Shown: positions 25,240 through 35,518, counted from the first letter of the stretch. The stretch is 64,000 nucleotides of DNA from Paracoccaceae bacterium (GCA_018222585.1 JAAFAB010000009.1:1-64000); one strand, 5' to 3'. Made by a program: numbers and translations. Notes: a model not told the origin generated them from the letters alone.

Positions 25240-25896
25240 ATGACAAAGAGTGAAGATCGACAGGGAATGAACCGAAAGGGCAGCGGGGGCCTGGAGGTCT
25301 CTCGCCGGACCGCATTGATCGGCGGTGGTGCCGTGACCACGGCGGCCGTGGTCGGACGATCCGGGCGCGCGGCGGCCCGGGAAGAGATCCCGGTGCTGCG
25401 CGCGGCACCGGCCGGGGCCGGGCAGACCGTGATGCTGTCCACCACCGTCAACGGCGCGCCGGTGGAGGTCGAGATCGACGCCCGCACCTCGTTGCTGGAC
25501 CTGCTGCGCGAGCGGCTGCAGCTGACCGGGGCCAAGAAGGGCTGTGACCACGGCCAGTGCGGGGCCTGCACCGTGCACCTGGACGGCCAGCGCGTCGCTG
25601 CCTGCCTGACACTGGCCGCCAAGGCGCAGGGCCGCGAGGTGACCACCATCGAGGGCATCTCGGACGGCGAGACGCTGCACCCGATGCAGCAGGCGTTCAT
25701 CGACAACGATGCCCTGCAATGCGGCTACTGCACGCCCGGGCAGATCATGTCGGCCATCGCCTGCGTCAGCGAGGGTCATGCCGGCTCACGCGAGCAGATC
25801 CGCGAATACATGAGCGGCAACATCTGCCGCTGCGGCGCCTACGTGGGCATCGTCGCCGCCATCGAAACCGCCGCCGATCAGATGGGAGAGGGCTGA
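25240..25896 (+). CDS. paoA: Aldehyde oxidoreductase iron-sulphur subunit (PaoA-like)
   Basis: 218 residues. The N-terminus has a twin-arginine signal (SRRTALIGGGAVTTAAVVG), so the complex is periplasmic. The rest is a two-cluster [2Fe-2S] subunit of the xanthine oxidase family: a ferredoxin-like cluster (GCDHGQCGACTVHLDGQ) and a C-terminal cluster (QCGYCTPGQ and NICRCGAY). It passes electrons from the molybdenum centre to FAD. First gene of paoABC; its stop overlaps the paoB start by one base. AGGAGAGGCAGA precedes the ATG. Confidence 0.92.
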   Translation: MTKSEDRQGMNRKGSGGLEVSRRTALIGGGAVTTAAVVGRSGRAAAREEIPVLRAAPAGAGQTVMLSTTVNGAPVEVEIDARTSLLDLLRERLQLTGAKKGCDHGQCGACTVHLDGQRVAACLTLAAKAQGREVTTIEGISDGETLHPMQQAFIDNDALQCGYCTPGQIMSAIACVSEGHAGSREQIREYMSGNICRCGAYVGIVAAIETAADQMGEG

Positions 25897-26909
25897 TGCA
25901 ACCATTCACCTACCTCACGCCGGGCAGTGCCGAGGAGGCCGTCGCGGCCTATGCCGAAGCTGGAGAGGGCGCTGTCTTCGTCGCCGGGGGCACGAACCTG
26001 TACGACCTGATGAAGCTGGGCATCGCCCGCCCGTCGCATCTGATCGACGTGACCGGGATCGAAGGGCTCGACACCATCTCGACCGAGGGCGAGGAGCTGC
26101 GGTTCGGCGCCAATGCCAAGATGAGCGCGGTTGCCGCCCATGACCATGTCGCCGGGCAGTATCCCGTCCTGTCGGAGTCGTTGTGGAAGGCCGCGGCGCC
26201 GCAGCTGCGCAACATGGCGACGGTGGGGGCGAACCTGCTGCAGCGCACCCGCTGCCTCTACTTCCGCAACGGCGCCGGATCCGTCAGCACCGTCGGTGTC
26301 TACCCCTGCAACAAGCGCGCGCCCGGCTCGGGCTGCGCCGCGATCGGCGGGCTGGACCGGGGCCAGGCGGTGCTGGGCACCAGCGAGGCCTGCACAGCGG
26401 TCAGCCCGGGGGACTGGCCGGTGGCGCTGACCGCGCTGGATGCCTCGGTCGAGGTCCTGGGCCGCGACGGCGCGCGCCGCATTCCCATCACCGAGTTCTA
26501 CCGGCTGCCCGGCAGTACCCCCGATGTCGAGTTCGCGCTTGCCCCGGGCGAGATCGTCACCGCCGTGACCGTCCCGCGTACCGAGGCCGGACGGCGCTCG
26601 ACCTACCACAAGCTGCGCGACCGGGCCTCCTACGCCTTCGCCCTGGCCTCGGCGGCGGTCGCGCTGGAGATGGAGGGCGAGACCGTGCGGCGGGCAAGGA
26701 TCGCCCTGGGCGGGGTCGCCACGGTGCCCTGGCGCGCCAGCGGCGTCGAGGCGGCCCTCGCGGGGCGCAGGCTGAGCCGCGATCTGGCCCTCGAGGCGGC
26801 CCGCGGGGCCTTTGCCGAGGCCCGCCCGGGCCGACAGAACGGCTTCAAGATCGACCTCGGGGCGCAGACCCTGGCCGATGCCCTGATGATCGCCATGGAC
26901 CGGGCCTGA
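25896..26909 (+). CDS. paoB: Aldehyde oxidoreductase FAD subunit (PaoB-like)
   Basis: 337 residues, FAD-binding subunit of the molybdenum hydroxylase. It has FVAGGTNLYDLMKLG (FAD phosphate binding, about 30-45), LRNMATVGANLLQRTRC, and a central YFRNG...YPCNKRAPGSGC segment. That segment holds cysteines arranged like the extra [4Fe-4S] insertion known in E. coli PaoB. Translationally coupled to paoA (TGATG). Confidence 0.9.
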   Translation: MQPFTYLTPGSAEEAVAAYAEAGEGAVFVAGGTNLYDLMKLGIARPSHLIDVTGIEGLDTISTEGEELRFGANAKMSAVAAHDHVAGQYPVLSESLWKAAAPQLRNMATVGANLLQRTRCLYFRNGAGSVSTVGVYPCNKRAPGSGCAAIGGLDRGQAVLGTSEACTAVSPGDWPVALTALDASVEVLGRDGARRIPITEFYRLPGSTPDVEFALAPGEIVTAVTVPRTEAGRRSTYHKLRDRASYAFALASAAVALEMEGETVRRARIALGGVATVPWRASGVEAALAGRRLSRDLALEAARGAFAEARPGRQNGFKIDLGAQTLADALMIAMDRA

Positions 26910-26954
26910 CCGGATGTTCCCTCCTCTCCGCTACCTGATCGAAAGGATCACCTG

Positions 26955-29117
26955 ATGCCCAGTGCCCCGTTTCCCGAAATCGCCCGTGTCGACGCCCGGG
27001 ACAAGGTCCTCGGCCGGACGCTTTATGCCGCCGACGTGCCGCAGACCGATCCGCTCCATGCCATGCTGGTGCCCGCGGCCATCACCCGGGGGCGGCTCGT
27101 CTCGCTCGACCCCGGGGTGGCCGGGCGGGTGCCCGGCGTCGTGCGGGTCCTGACCTCCGATGACTTCCCGGTGCCGCCCGAGCCTGACCCGGACGGGCCG
27201 CCACCGCCACCGCCGACCCTGACGGCGCAGATTGCCTACTTCGGCCAGCCCGTCGCGCTGGTGGTGGCCGAGTCCCTCGAGGCCGCGATCGAGGGTGCCG
27301 AGGCACTGGCCGCGAGCGCGACCTACGAAGCGGAAGGTTTCGTCGCGGTGCTGGGAGCGGACAGCCCGCGCGAGGAGGTCGAGCCCCGCCGCGTCGGCGA
27401 TGCCGAGGCGGCTCTCGCCGCAGCCGCCACGCGGATCGAGGATCTCTACGAGATCCCGGTGCAGCATCACAACCCGATCGAGCTGATCGCCACCTCCGTG
27501 CGCCTGTCGGAGGGGCGTCTGATCATCGACGAACCCCAGCAGGGTGTCGATATCGCCCGCTTCGGCGTGGCCGGGGCGCTGCAGATGGATCCCGAGGCGA
27601 TCACCGTGCGCAGCGCCTATATCGGCGGGGCGTTCGGCCAGAAGGGCTTTGCCCAGAGGCAGACCGCCATCGTTGCCAGGGCGGCGATCCTGACCGGCCG
27701 CCCGGTCAAGCTGGTCACACCGCGCGGTCAGCTGTTCCATCTGACCTATCACCGCCCGGCCAGCCGCCACCAGGTGCGGCTTGGCGCGGATGCGGGCGGA
27801 CGGCTGACCGGCCTCGCCTACGACGCGGTGCAGGAAAACACTCCCGGCGGGGCCTTCGCCGCTGCCGACTACCACGAAGGAGCCGGCCGGCTCTACGGGA
27901 TCGAGAATTACAGCGGGACCGCCGCCGACGTGTTCGTCGACCGTCACGCGCCGGGTTACATGCGCGGCACCCACCCCTACGGGGCCTGCTTCGCCATCGA
28001 AAGCGCGCTGGACGAGCTGGCGATTGCCTCCGGGCGCGATCCGGTCGAGATCCGGCTCGCCAATGACACGGCGACCGATCCGCTGACCGGAAACCCGCTG
28101 TCGGCGCGCCATCTCAATGCCTGCCTGCGCGAGGGCGCGCGCCGGTTCGGCTGGGAGCGTCGCACCGCCGAGACCGCCTCGATGTGGGCCGAGGACGGCT
28201 CGATCATCGGCATGGGCGTGGCCAGCGGCATCTTCCCGGCCGCGGTCGCGGCGGGCGAGGTCACGCTCAGGGTTTCGGCCAATGGCACCACGCGGCTGAT
28301 CGCCTCGGGACACGAGATGGGGCAGGGCATCCGCACGATGCTGGCCAACACCATCCTGCAGCAACTCGATGTCGACCCGGACGGGATCGAGATCGTGCTG
28401 GGGGATACCGATGCCTCGCCCCAGTTCATGACCGCCGGGCAATGGGGGACCACCAGCATCGTCAGCGCCACCGCGGATGCCGCGGCCCGTCTCGCCGCGG
28501 CCTATGCCGAGCTGGCCGGCGAGCGCACCCCGGCCGGCAATCTGAACGTCCGACTGGCGCGGCTGCGGCGCCCCTACCTCGAGGTCAAGGGACGCCAGAA
28601 AGGCCCGGGTCAGGACGCCTCCGCGCTGGAGGAGTTCCGCCAGCGTGGCTTCCCCCTGGCCGGACCGGAGTACCCGCAGTTCACCTCGATGAGCCATATC
28701 GCCCACTTCGCCGAGGTGCACGTGGAGCCGACCACCCGGCGGGTCCGGGTGGCCCGCATGGTCAGCATCGTCGATTGCGGCCGGGTGATCAGCCCGCGTA
28801 CGGCGCGCAGCCAGGTCTACGGCGGCGTGGTCTGGGCCATTGGGCATACCCTCGGCGAGGGCAGCGAGATCGACCCGCGTTTCGGCGGCGTGCTGAATGA
28901 CGACCTTGCGGACTACGTCGTCGCGGTGAATGCCGATATCGGAGAGATCGATGTCGGCTTCATCGACGAGCCGGATCCGATGATCAGCGATGTCGGTGCC
29001 AAGGGGCTGGGTGAACTGACCATGGTCGGCGCTTCGGCGGCCATCGCCAACGCGATCCGTCATGCCACGGGACGGCGGATCCGGAAGCTGCCGATACGGG
29101 TCGACGACCTGCTGTGA
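26955..29117 (+). CDS. paoC: Aldehyde oxidoreductase molybdenum subunit (PaoC-like)
   Basis: 720 residues, the catalytic subunit carrying the molybdenum cofactor. Visible: RVDARDKVLGRTLYAADV at the start, GGAFGQKG (about 224-231), GYMRGTHPYGACFA, GHEMGQGIRTM, and the active-site Glu in GAKGLGELTMVG near residue 680. Together with paoA and paoB it forms a periplasmic enzyme that oxidises aldehydes to acids. The molybdenum insertion chaperone (PaoD/XdhC) normally next to these genes is not in the window, so it must be elsewhere or supplied by a paralogue. The run PPEPDPDGPPPPPP near residue 75 is unusual. Confidence 0.92.
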   Translation: MPSAPFPEIARVDARDKVLGRTLYAADVPQTDPLHAMLVPAAITRGRLVSLDPGVAGRVPGVVRVLTSDDFPVPPEPDPDGPPPPPPTLTAQIAYFGQPVALVVAESLEAAIEGAEALAASATYEAEGFVAVLGADSPREEVEPRRVGDAEAALAAAATRIEDLYEIPVQHHNPIELIATSVRLSEGRLIIDEPQQGVDIARFGVAGALQMDPEAITVRSAYIGGAFGQKGFAQRQTAIVARAAILTGRPVKLVTPRGQLFHLTYHRPASRHQVRLGADAGGRLTGLAYDAVQENTPGGAFAAADYHEGAGRLYGIENYSGTAADVFVDRHAPGYMRGTHPYGACFAIESALDELAIASGRDPVEIRLANDTATDPLTGNPLSARHLNACLREGARRFGWERRTAETASMWAEDGSIIGMGVASGIFPAAVAAGEVTLRVSANGTTRLIASGHEMGQGIRTMLANTILQQLDVDPDGIEIVLGDTDASPQFMTAGQWGTTSIVSATADAAARLAAAYAELAGERTPAGNLNVRLARLRRPYLEVKGRQKGPGQDASALEEFRQRGFPLAGPEYPQFTSMSHIAHFAEVHVEPTTRRVRVARMVSIVDCGRVISPRTARSQVYGGVVWAIGHTLGEGSEIDPRFGGVLNDDLADYVVAVNADIGEIDVGFIDEPDPMISDVGAKGLGELTMVGASAAIANAIRHATGRRIRKLPIRVDDLL

Positions 29118-29130
29118 TGATCGTCCGCGC

Positions 29131-29164
29131 GTGCCCCCCTCCCGGCCTTTCCGGAGGGGCGCAC
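29131..29164 (+). terminator. Hairpin after paoABC
   Basis: An inverted repeat beginning GTGCCCCCCTCCCGG and ending CCGGAGGGGCGCAC with a short loop lies 14 bp after the paoC stop. The stem is strong but not followed by a T-run. Likely transcript end or processing barrier. Confidence 0.4.
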
Positions 29165-29340
29165 TCTGTCGCGCCGGGCGGTACTGCTGAATATTCAGTC
29201 GCCCGGACGCCAGATTCGAGGGGCTTGGCGGACTTCGCCGATCTCTGCGTACGACTTTCCGCTACCGACCAAGGGAGCATTTGTCGGAATCCGGGGCAAT
29301 TGCTACCCTTGCCGGGGCATTGGGCAGGGAACCTCAGGCA

Positions 29341-30570
29341 ATGAAAGTGGTCATGATCACCTCGGTTCCGGCGGTGCCGTCCGACGCTGGAAACCGCGCC
29401 AGGATCCGCGCGCTGGCCGAGGAGATCCTCTCTCTCGGGCACGAGCTTGTGCTGGTACTGCTGCCGATGGATCGCAGGGATCTCGACGCGCCGCGCCATC
29501 AGGCGCATTTCGACCAGGTGCCGGGGCGCTGCAGGGTAATCGGGCTGTCCAACGGTGGCCGGCTCGGGCAGCGGGGGTATCGGCTGCGGCGCTCGCTGCG
29601 CAAGGGCTGGCGCAAGCCGCTGCGGGCGCTTGGCCTGGAGGCCGGTTTCTACACGGCGCTGGACCTGTTCTGGAACCCCCGCTGGGATGCGCCTCTGCGG
29701 GACATCTGCCGCGACGCCGGGGTGGTGATGGTCGAATACGCGTTCAGTTCGAAGGCGTTCGAGGCCGCTCCGGCGGGCGCGCGCAAGATCCTCGACACCC
29801 ATGACATCCTGTCGGACCGGCACCGGACGTTCCGGGGCAGGGGCCTGGACCACTGGGTGTCGCTGCAGCCGTCAGACGAATGCCGGGCTTTCCGACGGGC
29901 CGATGTGGTGCTGGCGATCCAGGAGGACGAGGCGCGGGCGATCCGTGCGCTTCTGCAGCAGCACGGGCGCGGGGACGGCGCCGACACGCCGGAGGTCGCC
30001 GTGGTCAGCCACCTGCCGCGCCCCAGCACCCTGCCGGCGACACCGGGGGATGGGATGGACGGGCTCTTCGTGGGGTCCGACAACCCGGCGAACCGGGCCT
30101 CCCTGTCGGTCTTTGTCGATCACACGCTGCCCCGGGTCACCCAGGCCCTGCCGGCCTTCCGCCTGGTCGTGGCCGGCACCATCTGCCGGTCGCTGCCCGA
30201 TCATCCCAACATCCGCAAGATGGGCGTGGTCGAGGACCTGTCGCAGGTCTACCGCGACGCCTCGTTCTCGCTGAACCCGATGGAGGTGGGAACGGGCATC
30301 AACATCAAGCTGCTGGACGCCATGGCGGCGGGTCTGCCGGTGGTCTCGACCCTGACCGGGGTGCGGGGGGTTCCGCCGAAGGACTGCGGCGGCATCCGCA
30401 TCGTCGGGGACCAGGATCACGCGGCCTTCGCCGGAGAGGTCATCGCCCTCGCGGAGGATGCCGAGCTGCGGCGCAGCCTGGGGGATGAATCCTTGCGGGC
30501 GTCCCGGGCCTGGGTGCGGCAGCAGGCAAGGGAACTGGCGAACCAGATCGAGGGCCGGCTTTCGGCATGA
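29341..30570 (+). CDS. Glycosyltransferase, GT4-like
   Basis: 409 residues, GT-B fold. The N-terminus (MKVVMITSVPAVPSDAGNRARI) has the usual first strand and glycine-containing loop. The C-terminal half has a donor-binding domain (GLFVGSDNPANR, then NPMEVGTGINIKLLDAMAAGLPVVST, with the E-x7-E type Glu placed near GTGINIKLL). No membrane span. It probably adds a sugar to an exopolysaccharide or cell-surface glycan together with the GT8 gene 58 bp downstream. The ribosome-binding site is weak. Confidence 0.83.
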   Translation: MKVVMITSVPAVPSDAGNRARIRALAEEILSLGHELVLVLLPMDRRDLDAPRHQAHFDQVPGRCRVIGLSNGGRLGQRGYRLRRSLRKGWRKPLRALGLEAGFYTALDLFWNPRWDAPLRDICRDAGVVMVEYAFSSKAFEAAPAGARKILDTHDILSDRHRTFRGRGLDHWVSLQPSDECRAFRRADVVLAIQEDEARAIRALLQQHGRGDGADTPEVAVVSHLPRPSTLPATPGDGMDGLFVGSDNPANRASLSVFVDHTLPRVTQALPAFRLVVAGTICRSLPDHPNIRKMGVVEDLSQVYRDASFSLNPMEVGTGINIKLLDAMAAGLPVVSTLTGVRGVPPKDCGGIRIVGDQDHAAFAGEVIALAEDAELRRSLGDESLRASRAWVRQQARELANQIEGRLSA

Positions 30571-30628
30571 CCGCATCCCGAGGGGTGCAGATACAAGTGA
30601 CAACGTGGCCAACGCATGGGAGGAGCCG

Positions 30629-31588
30629 ATGACGGCGCACTCGGAAGTCATGACGATGAAGGCCCTGCGGCTCGATGCCGTGGCGACGTCCGAAGCGACC
30701 CCGGTCGAGATCGCCCTGGCCAGCGACAGCGCGATGCTGGAGCCGGCCCTGGTTGCGCTGTTCTCGGTCTGGCGCAACACCTCGCGCGCTATCATCCTGC
30801 ATTTCCTCGGGCAGGGGCTGTCTCGGGCGGAGCAGCGGCGCCTTGAAACGCTGTGCGGTCATCTTGGTGTCCTGCTCAGGTATCATCCGCTGTCGCCGGC
30901 GGCCTTCCGCAAGGCCGAGCAGAAGGACCCCGATATCTCTCTGGTGACCCTGGCGCGGACCCTGCTTCCCGAACTGGTGCCGGGGCGCGTGCTCTACCTG
31001 GATTGCGACGTCCTGGTGCTGGGCGACGTGGCCGAGCTGTTCGATACCGACCTCGGGCACGCCAGCATCGCGGCGGTGCGTGACCTGCGCGTGGTCGAGC
31101 TGTGGCGCGACACCTACCACAGGTCGGACAAGCTGCGCGGTCATGTGGCGGTGATGGGCGACTACCCGGTCACCGACTATTTCAACGCGGGTCTGCTGCT
31201 GATGGACTGCGCGGCGATCCGCGCGACGCCGGGACTGGTCGAGGAGATGCAGGATTTCGAGACCGCCTCGCGCTTTCCGCTGCTGGACCAGGATCACCTG
31301 AACCGGCTGTTCCGCGGCCACAGCCGCCTGCTTGGCGCCGACTGGAACGAGATCTGGGGCCGCAGCCGGCATCGGCGGCGGGTGCTGCGCGAGGCCCACC
31401 TGGGGGAGGGTGACAGCCGGGCGCCGCGGATGCTGCATTACACCGGCCCGCACAAGCCCTGGAAGCGGCTTCGGCTCTCGACGGTGACGCGCGGCAAGCT
31501 CTGGGCCTTCCTGATGTACCGCCGCGCGGTGCGGGACCTGCGGCGGAGCGAGCAGACGTGGGCCGCCGGATCCTCAGCCCGGAGCTGA
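30629..31588 (+). CDS. Glycosyltransferase, GT8 family
   Basis: 319 residues. GT8 features: VEIALASDSAML at the start (UDP-sugar binding), LVPGRVLYLDCDVLVLGDV with the metal-binding DxD, FNAGLLLMDC, LLDQDHLNRLF and the His in MLHYTGPHKPW. This set is typical of retaining lipopolysaccharide galactosyl/glucosyltransferases. GGGAGGAG precedes the ATG. It probably works in the same glycan as the gene before it. Confidence 0.87.
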   Translation: MTAHSEVMTMKALRLDAVATSEATPVEIALASDSAMLEPALVALFSVWRNTSRAIILHFLGQGLSRAEQRRLETLCGHLGVLLRYHPLSPAAFRKAEQKDPDISLVTLARTLLPELVPGRVLYLDCDVLVLGDVAELFDTDLGHASIAAVRDLRVVELWRDTYHRSDKLRGHVAVMGDYPVTDYFNAGLLLMDCAAIRATPGLVEEMQDFETASRFPLLDQDHLNRLFRGHSRLLGADWNEIWGRSRHRRRVLREAHLGEGDSRAPRMLHYTGPHKPWKRLRLSTVTRGKLWAFLMYRRAVRDLRRSEQTWAAGSSARS

Positions 31589-31670
31589 ACGCCGGCCGCC
31601 CCGGGGGGGGCGGGGGGCTGGTAAGGCCGTGCGTCCCGGACAGTCCGGCCACCCTGGGGGGCTGCGGGCC

Positions 31671-32873
31671 TCAGAGCACCTCGAACAGCCCTGCCGCCCC
31701 CATGCCGCCGCCTACGCACATGGTGCAGATGACGTACCGGGCGCCGCGTCTCCTTCCCTCGATCAGCGCATGGCCGACCATGCGGGCGCCGGACATGCCG
31801 TAGGGATGGCCGATCGAGATCGCGCCGCCGTTGACGTTCATCCGCTCCAGAGGCAGGTCCAGCGCCCGCTGGCAGGCAAGCACCTGGCTGGCGAAAGCCT
31901 CGTTCAGTTCCCACAGCCCGATATCGGCGGGGGTCAGCCCGAATGTCCGCAAGAGCTTCGGGATGGCATGGATCGGGCCGATGCCCATCTCGTCAGGATC
32001 GCAGCCCGCCACCGCCATGCCCATGTAGCGCCCGAGCGGTGCCAGCCCCCGGAGCGCGGCCTCTGCCTCTTCCATCACCACCACCGCAGAGGCGCCGTCG
32101 GAAAGCTGGCTGGCATTGCCGGCGGTGACGCTTTCGCCGCTGTCCAGCACCTGCCCGCCGCGGAAGGCCGGGGTCAGCCGCGCCAGGTCCCCAAGGGTGG
32201 TGTTGGGCCGGTTGCCCTCGTCGCGCGCCACGGTGACCTCCTGCAGCGAGACCGCGCCGGAGTCGCGGTCGGTGACCTTGCGGGTGGTCTGCATGGCGAC
32301 GATCTCGTTGTCGAAGGCGCCTTCCAGCTGCGCCATGGCGGTACGCTGCTGCGAGAGCAGGGCATAGGCGTCCTGATCCTCGCGCGTCACGCTGTAGCGC
32401 TGCGCCACGGTCTCGGCGGTTTCCAGCATGGACATGTAGAGCGCCGGACACTCCTGCCGGATCCAGGGATCCTCATCGCGGCGGAAGGCTCCGGTCTGCA
32501 CCAGGCTGATGCTTTCGACCCCGCCGGCCAGGACGATCTGCATCCGGTCGGTGATCACCTGCTTGGCGGCGATGGCGATGGCCATCATCCCCGAGGCGCA
32601 CTGCCGGTCGACCGACATGCCCGGGACCGAGGCCGGCAGACCGGCCCGCAGCGCCACCTGGCGGCCGATGTTGTAGTCGCTGTAGCCCTGTTGCATCGCC
32701 GCGCCGAAGACGCTGTCCTCGACCTGCTGCGGGTCGACCCCGGCGCGGGCAATGGCGTGACGGGCGGCATGGCCTGCCAGTGCCTGCGGCGGGGTCATGT
32801 TGAAGGCGCCGCGATAGGCCTTGCCGATCGGGGTCCGGGCGGTCGAGACGATCACCGCGCTGCGCATCGTCAT
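31671..32873 (-). CDS. Thiolase (acetyl-CoA acyltransferase)
   Basis: 400 residues, cytoplasmic thiolase that splits 3-ketoacyl-CoA with CoA. All catalytic elements are present: Cys92 in [16 protein letters not shown], His356 in [16 protein letters not shown] and Cys386 in [10 protein letters not shown]. It is the last gene of a leftward operon; its ATG overlaps the stop of the dehydrogenase gene by four bases. It should perform the final cleavage for the acid imported by the Tct transporter upstream. Confidence 0.93.
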   Translation of the reverse strand: MTMRSAVIVSTARTPIGKAYRGAFNMTPPQALAGHAARHAIARAGVDPQQVEDSVFGAAMQQGYSDYNIGRQVALRAGLPASVPGMSVDRQCASGMMAIAIAAKQVITDRMQIVLAGGVESISLVQTGAFRRDEDPWIRQECPALYMSMLETAETVAQRYSVTREDQDAYALLSQQRTAMAQLEGAFDNEIVAMQTTRKVTDRDSGAVSLQEVTVARDEGNRPNTTLGDLARLTPAFRGGQVLDSGESVTAGNASQLSDGASAVVVMEEAEAALRGLAPLGRYMGMAVAGCDPDEMGIGPIHAIPKLLRTFGLTPADIGLWELNEAFASQVLACQRALDLPLERMNVNGGAISIGHPYGMSGARMVGHALIEGRRRGARYVICTMCVGGGMGAAGLFEVL

Positions 32874-33793
32874 TGCCCGCCCCCCCGACATTGTGCCGCC
32901 GCCATGGCGGCGAACCTGCGGGTCTGGCTGAAAGCGTCCTCCAGCCGCTGCTGACCCTCGGGCGCGCGGATCCGGTCCATCGCCGCCATCACGCCCTCGG
33001 GGCTCAGTGCCGCGCCCGACAGGGCCACGCCGGCGGTCTCGTAGATCCGGGTCTCCGCGAAACAGCCGGCCCCGGCGCAGAGGATCATGCCCGTCGGCGC
33101 CGCCTCGCTGACCAGCGCCAGCAGGCCGGGGGTGATGGTCTCGGGACGCAGGAGCTCCAGCGCCTCGGGCTCCAGCAGCCCTTCGGTCATCCGTGTCGCG
33201 GCGGTCGGCGCCAGCGCGTTGACATGGATGTTCCGGCGGATCCCCTCCAGGCGCAGCACATTCATCAGCCCGACGAGGCCCGCCTTGGCGGCCCCGTAAT
33301 TCGACTGACCGAAGTTGCCGTAGATCCCCGAGGCGGAGGTGGTCATGACGATGCGCCCGTACTGGCGGTCCGCCATCAACGGCCAGACCGCCCGGGTGCA
33401 GTTGACGCTGCCCAGAAGGTGCACCTCGACCACCTTGCGGAAATCGGCATCGCTCATCTTGGCAAAGCTCTTGTCGCGCAGGATGCCGGCGTTGTTGACC
33501 AGGATGTCGACGCTTCCGAAGGTGTCGACCGCCTCGGCGACCATGGCCTCGACCTGGGCCGCATCGGCGACATCGGCGCCATTGGCCAGCGCGCTGCCGC
33601 CCGCCGCGCGGATCTCGGCGACGACCGCGTGGGCCGCATCCGAGCCGCTGCCGGTGCCGTCGGTCGCCGCGCCGAGGTCGTTGACGACCACATGGGCGCC
33701 CCGCGCCGCCAGCCCAAGCGCATGGCTCCGCCCCAGTCCGGTCCCGGCGCCGGTCACCACGGCCGTGCGGCCATCGAAGCGAATGTCGGTCAT
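32870..33793 (-). CDS. 3-hydroxyacyl-CoA dehydrogenase of the SDR (MFE-2-like) family
   Basis: 307 residues. [15 protein letters not shown] (cofactor motif), [15 protein letters not shown] (Asp for NAD and the long loop typical of peroxisomal multifunctional-enzyme type 2 dehydrogenases), [33 protein letters not shown] (Ser, Tyr, Lys). About 60 extra residues at the C-terminus are as in MFE-2. Likely oxidises 3-hydroxyacyl-CoA to the ketoacyl-CoA cleaved by the thiolase next to it. Overlaps the MaoC hydratase gene by four bases. Confidence 0.9.
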   Translation of the reverse strand: MTDIRFDGRTAVVTGAGTGLGRSHALGLAARGAHVVVNDLGAATDGTGSGSDAAHAVVAEIRAAGGSALANGADVADAAQVEAMVAEAVDTFGSVDILVNNAGILRDKSFAKMSDADFRKVVEVHLLGSVNCTRAVWPLMADRQYGRIVMTTSASGIYGNFGQSNYGAAKAGLVGLMNVLRLEGIRRNIHVNALAPTAATRMTEGLLEPEALELLRPETITPGLLALVSEAAPTGMILCAGAGCFAETRIYETAGVALSGAALSPEGVMAAMDRIRAPEGQQRLEDAFSQTRRFAAMAAAQCRGGGQ

Positions 33794-34272
33794 GCTGACT
33801 CTCCCAGGTAGTGACGAAGGATCCACTGCGCGGCCAGGGCCGGCTTCTCCTGGCCCTCGATGCGCAGGGTGACATCGAGGCAGGTGTCCAGCGCCCCGGG
33901 CTGGGGGGTCAGCCGCGCCAGGGTGAAATGGGCCCGCACCCGGCTGCCGACCGGCACCGGCGAGAGAAAGCGCAGCCGGTCGAAGCCGTAGTTGACGCAG
34001 ATCGCCGCGCCATCGAGCTGGAACCCGCTCTTCTCCAGCAGGCCGGACAGCAGCGACAGGGTGAGGAACCCGTGGGCAATCGGGGTGCCGAAGGGGCCGG
34101 CGGCGGCGCGGGCCGGGTCTGTGTGGATGAACTGGTGATCTTCGGTGATCTCGGCGAAATGGTCGATCCGGTCCTGTCTGATCTCGACCCAGGGCGATCT
34201 TGCGACCTCCTGGCCAAGACATGCCTCAAGGGCGGCCCGGGAAAGGGCCGGTGAAAGCTCTGTGGTCTGCAT
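33790..34272 (-). CDS. MaoC-family enoyl-CoA hydratase
   Basis: 160 residues, single hot-dog domain. The hydratase-2 motif is clear: [21 protein letters not shown] (Asp and His) followed by [16 protein letters not shown]. Adds water to an enoyl-CoA to give the 3-hydroxyacyl-CoA, probably the (R) form matching the MFE-2-type dehydrogenase that follows. Start at 34272; translationally coupled to the dehydrogenase gene. Confidence 0.9.
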   Translation of the reverse strand: MQTTELSPALSRAALEACLGQEVARSPWVEIRQDRIDHFAEITEDHQFIHTDPARAAAGPFGTPIAHGFLTLSLLSGLLEKSGFQLDGAAICVNYGFDRLRFLSPVPVGSRVRAHFTLARLTPQPGALDTCLDVTLRIEGQEKPALAAQWILRHYLGESA

Positions 34273-34324
34273 GGGAAGGGGCTCCGGTTTTCGGGGAGGA
34301 GTTTGAGGAGAAGGAGGGGGCCGG

Positions 34325-35518
34325 TCAGGCGATGGCGGCCCTGAGGGTTTCCAGGGTGGCCGCGTCGAGATCGAGCTCGGCCAGCACCGCCTCGGTATCC
34401 GCGCCCAGTTCGGAGGGCGCGGTGTCGGGGGGGCAGTTGGTGCCATTGGCGGTGAAGCTGAGGTTGGGCACCTGGACGGGCGCGTCGTAGCCCGCGACCT
34501 GCAGCGGACTCAGCAGCTGGCGGGCCTGCACCTGCTCCTCGGCCAGCACCTCGTCGAGGCTGCGCACGCGGGCGGCGGGCACGTCGAACTCGGCCAGCAG
34601 CAGCTCCCACTCGGCGGCGGGGCGGGTGGCGAAGATCTCTTGCAGGACCTGGCGCAGCCCGGCCGCATTGGCGCTGCGCTCGGCGCCGGTGCTCCAGCGC
34701 GGATCCTCCAGCAGGTCGGCGCGGACGAGCGCGTGGCACAGCTTGACGAACTGCTGGTCGTGGTTGGCGGCCAGCATCAGCACCCCTTCGGCGGTGTCGA
34801 AGGCCCCGGACGAGGGGCTGGCGCTCCAGGCTTCGTTGCCGTTCTGGCGCGGCATCCAGCCGGTCGAGAGATGGATGGTCATCAGCGAGGCCATCAGCGA
34901 CAGGGCGGTGTCCAGCATGGCGACATCGACCTGCACGCCCGCGCCGGTGCGCCGGACCTCGTGCAGGGCGGCCAGGATCGCCAGGGCGGCGTTCATGCCG
35001 GTGGCGTAATCGATATAGGGCGCGCCCACCTTGGTCGGGCCGCTGCCCGGGCTGCCGGTGGTCTGCATGATGCCGCACATGCCCTGGATGACATGGTCAT
35101 AGGCCGGGCGCGGGCTGAGCGGGCCGGTCTGCCCGTAGGCCGAGATGGAACAGTAGACCAGGCGCGGGTTGATCTCGCGCAGGACGTCGGGGCCGAGGCC
35201 GAGGCGGGTGGCCACCCCGGGCTTGAAGTTCTCGACGAAGACATCCGCCGAGGCGACCATCTTGCGCAGGGCGGCAATGGCCTCGGGGGTCTTCAGGTCC
35301 AGTGCGACGGATTTCTTGGCCGCGTTCTGGGTCAGGTAGTTGGGCGACATGCCGGCGCCGGCGGTGGTTGGGCCGCCCATCCGGGCCCAGTCGCCGCTGC
35401 CGGGCTTCTCGATCTTGATCACCTCGGCGCCCATCAGGGCCATCTGATAGGTGGCATAGGGCCCGGCGAGAACCTGGCTGAGGTCGATGACACGGATACC
35501 CTTGAGCGGTGCGAACAT
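34325..35518 (-). CDS. CoA-transferase, CaiB/BaiF family (type III)
   Basis: 397 residues. Starts PLKGIRVIDLSQVLAGPYATYQMALMGAEVIKIE, then NAAKKSVALDLK, DVFVENFKPG, and YIDYATGMNAALAILAAL with the catalytic Asp (about 168). Family III enzymes move CoA between carboxylates through a covalent Asp-CoA anhydride. Here it probably activates the acid brought in by the Tct transporter using a CoA donor such as succinyl-CoA or acetyl-CoA. Between the transporter genes and the beta-oxidation genes. Confidence 0.92.
   Translation of the reverse strand: MFAPLKGIRVIDLSQVLAGPYATYQMALMGAEVIKIEKPGSGDWARMGGPTTAGAGMSPNYLTQNAAKKSVALDLKTPEAIAALRKMVASADVFVENFKPGVATRLGLGPDVLREINPRLVYCSISAYGQTGPLSPRPAYDHVIQGMCGIMQTTGSPGSGPTKVGAPYIDYATGMNAALAILAALHEVRRTGAGVQVDVAMLDTALSLMASLMTIHLSTGWMPRQNGNEAWSASPSSGAFDTAEGVLMLAANHDQQFVKLCHALVRADLLEDPRWSTGAERSANAAGLRQVLQEIFATRPAAEWELLLAEFDVPAARVRSLDEVLAEEQVQARQLLSPLQVAGYDAPVQVPNLSFTANGTNCPPDTAPSELGADTEAVLAELDLDAATLETLRAAIA

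Noticed and set aside
31597-31615. GC-rich inverted repeat between the GT8 and thiolase genes as a terminator
   Set aside because: A long G-run makes the pairing trivial and no T-run follows; too weak to call.
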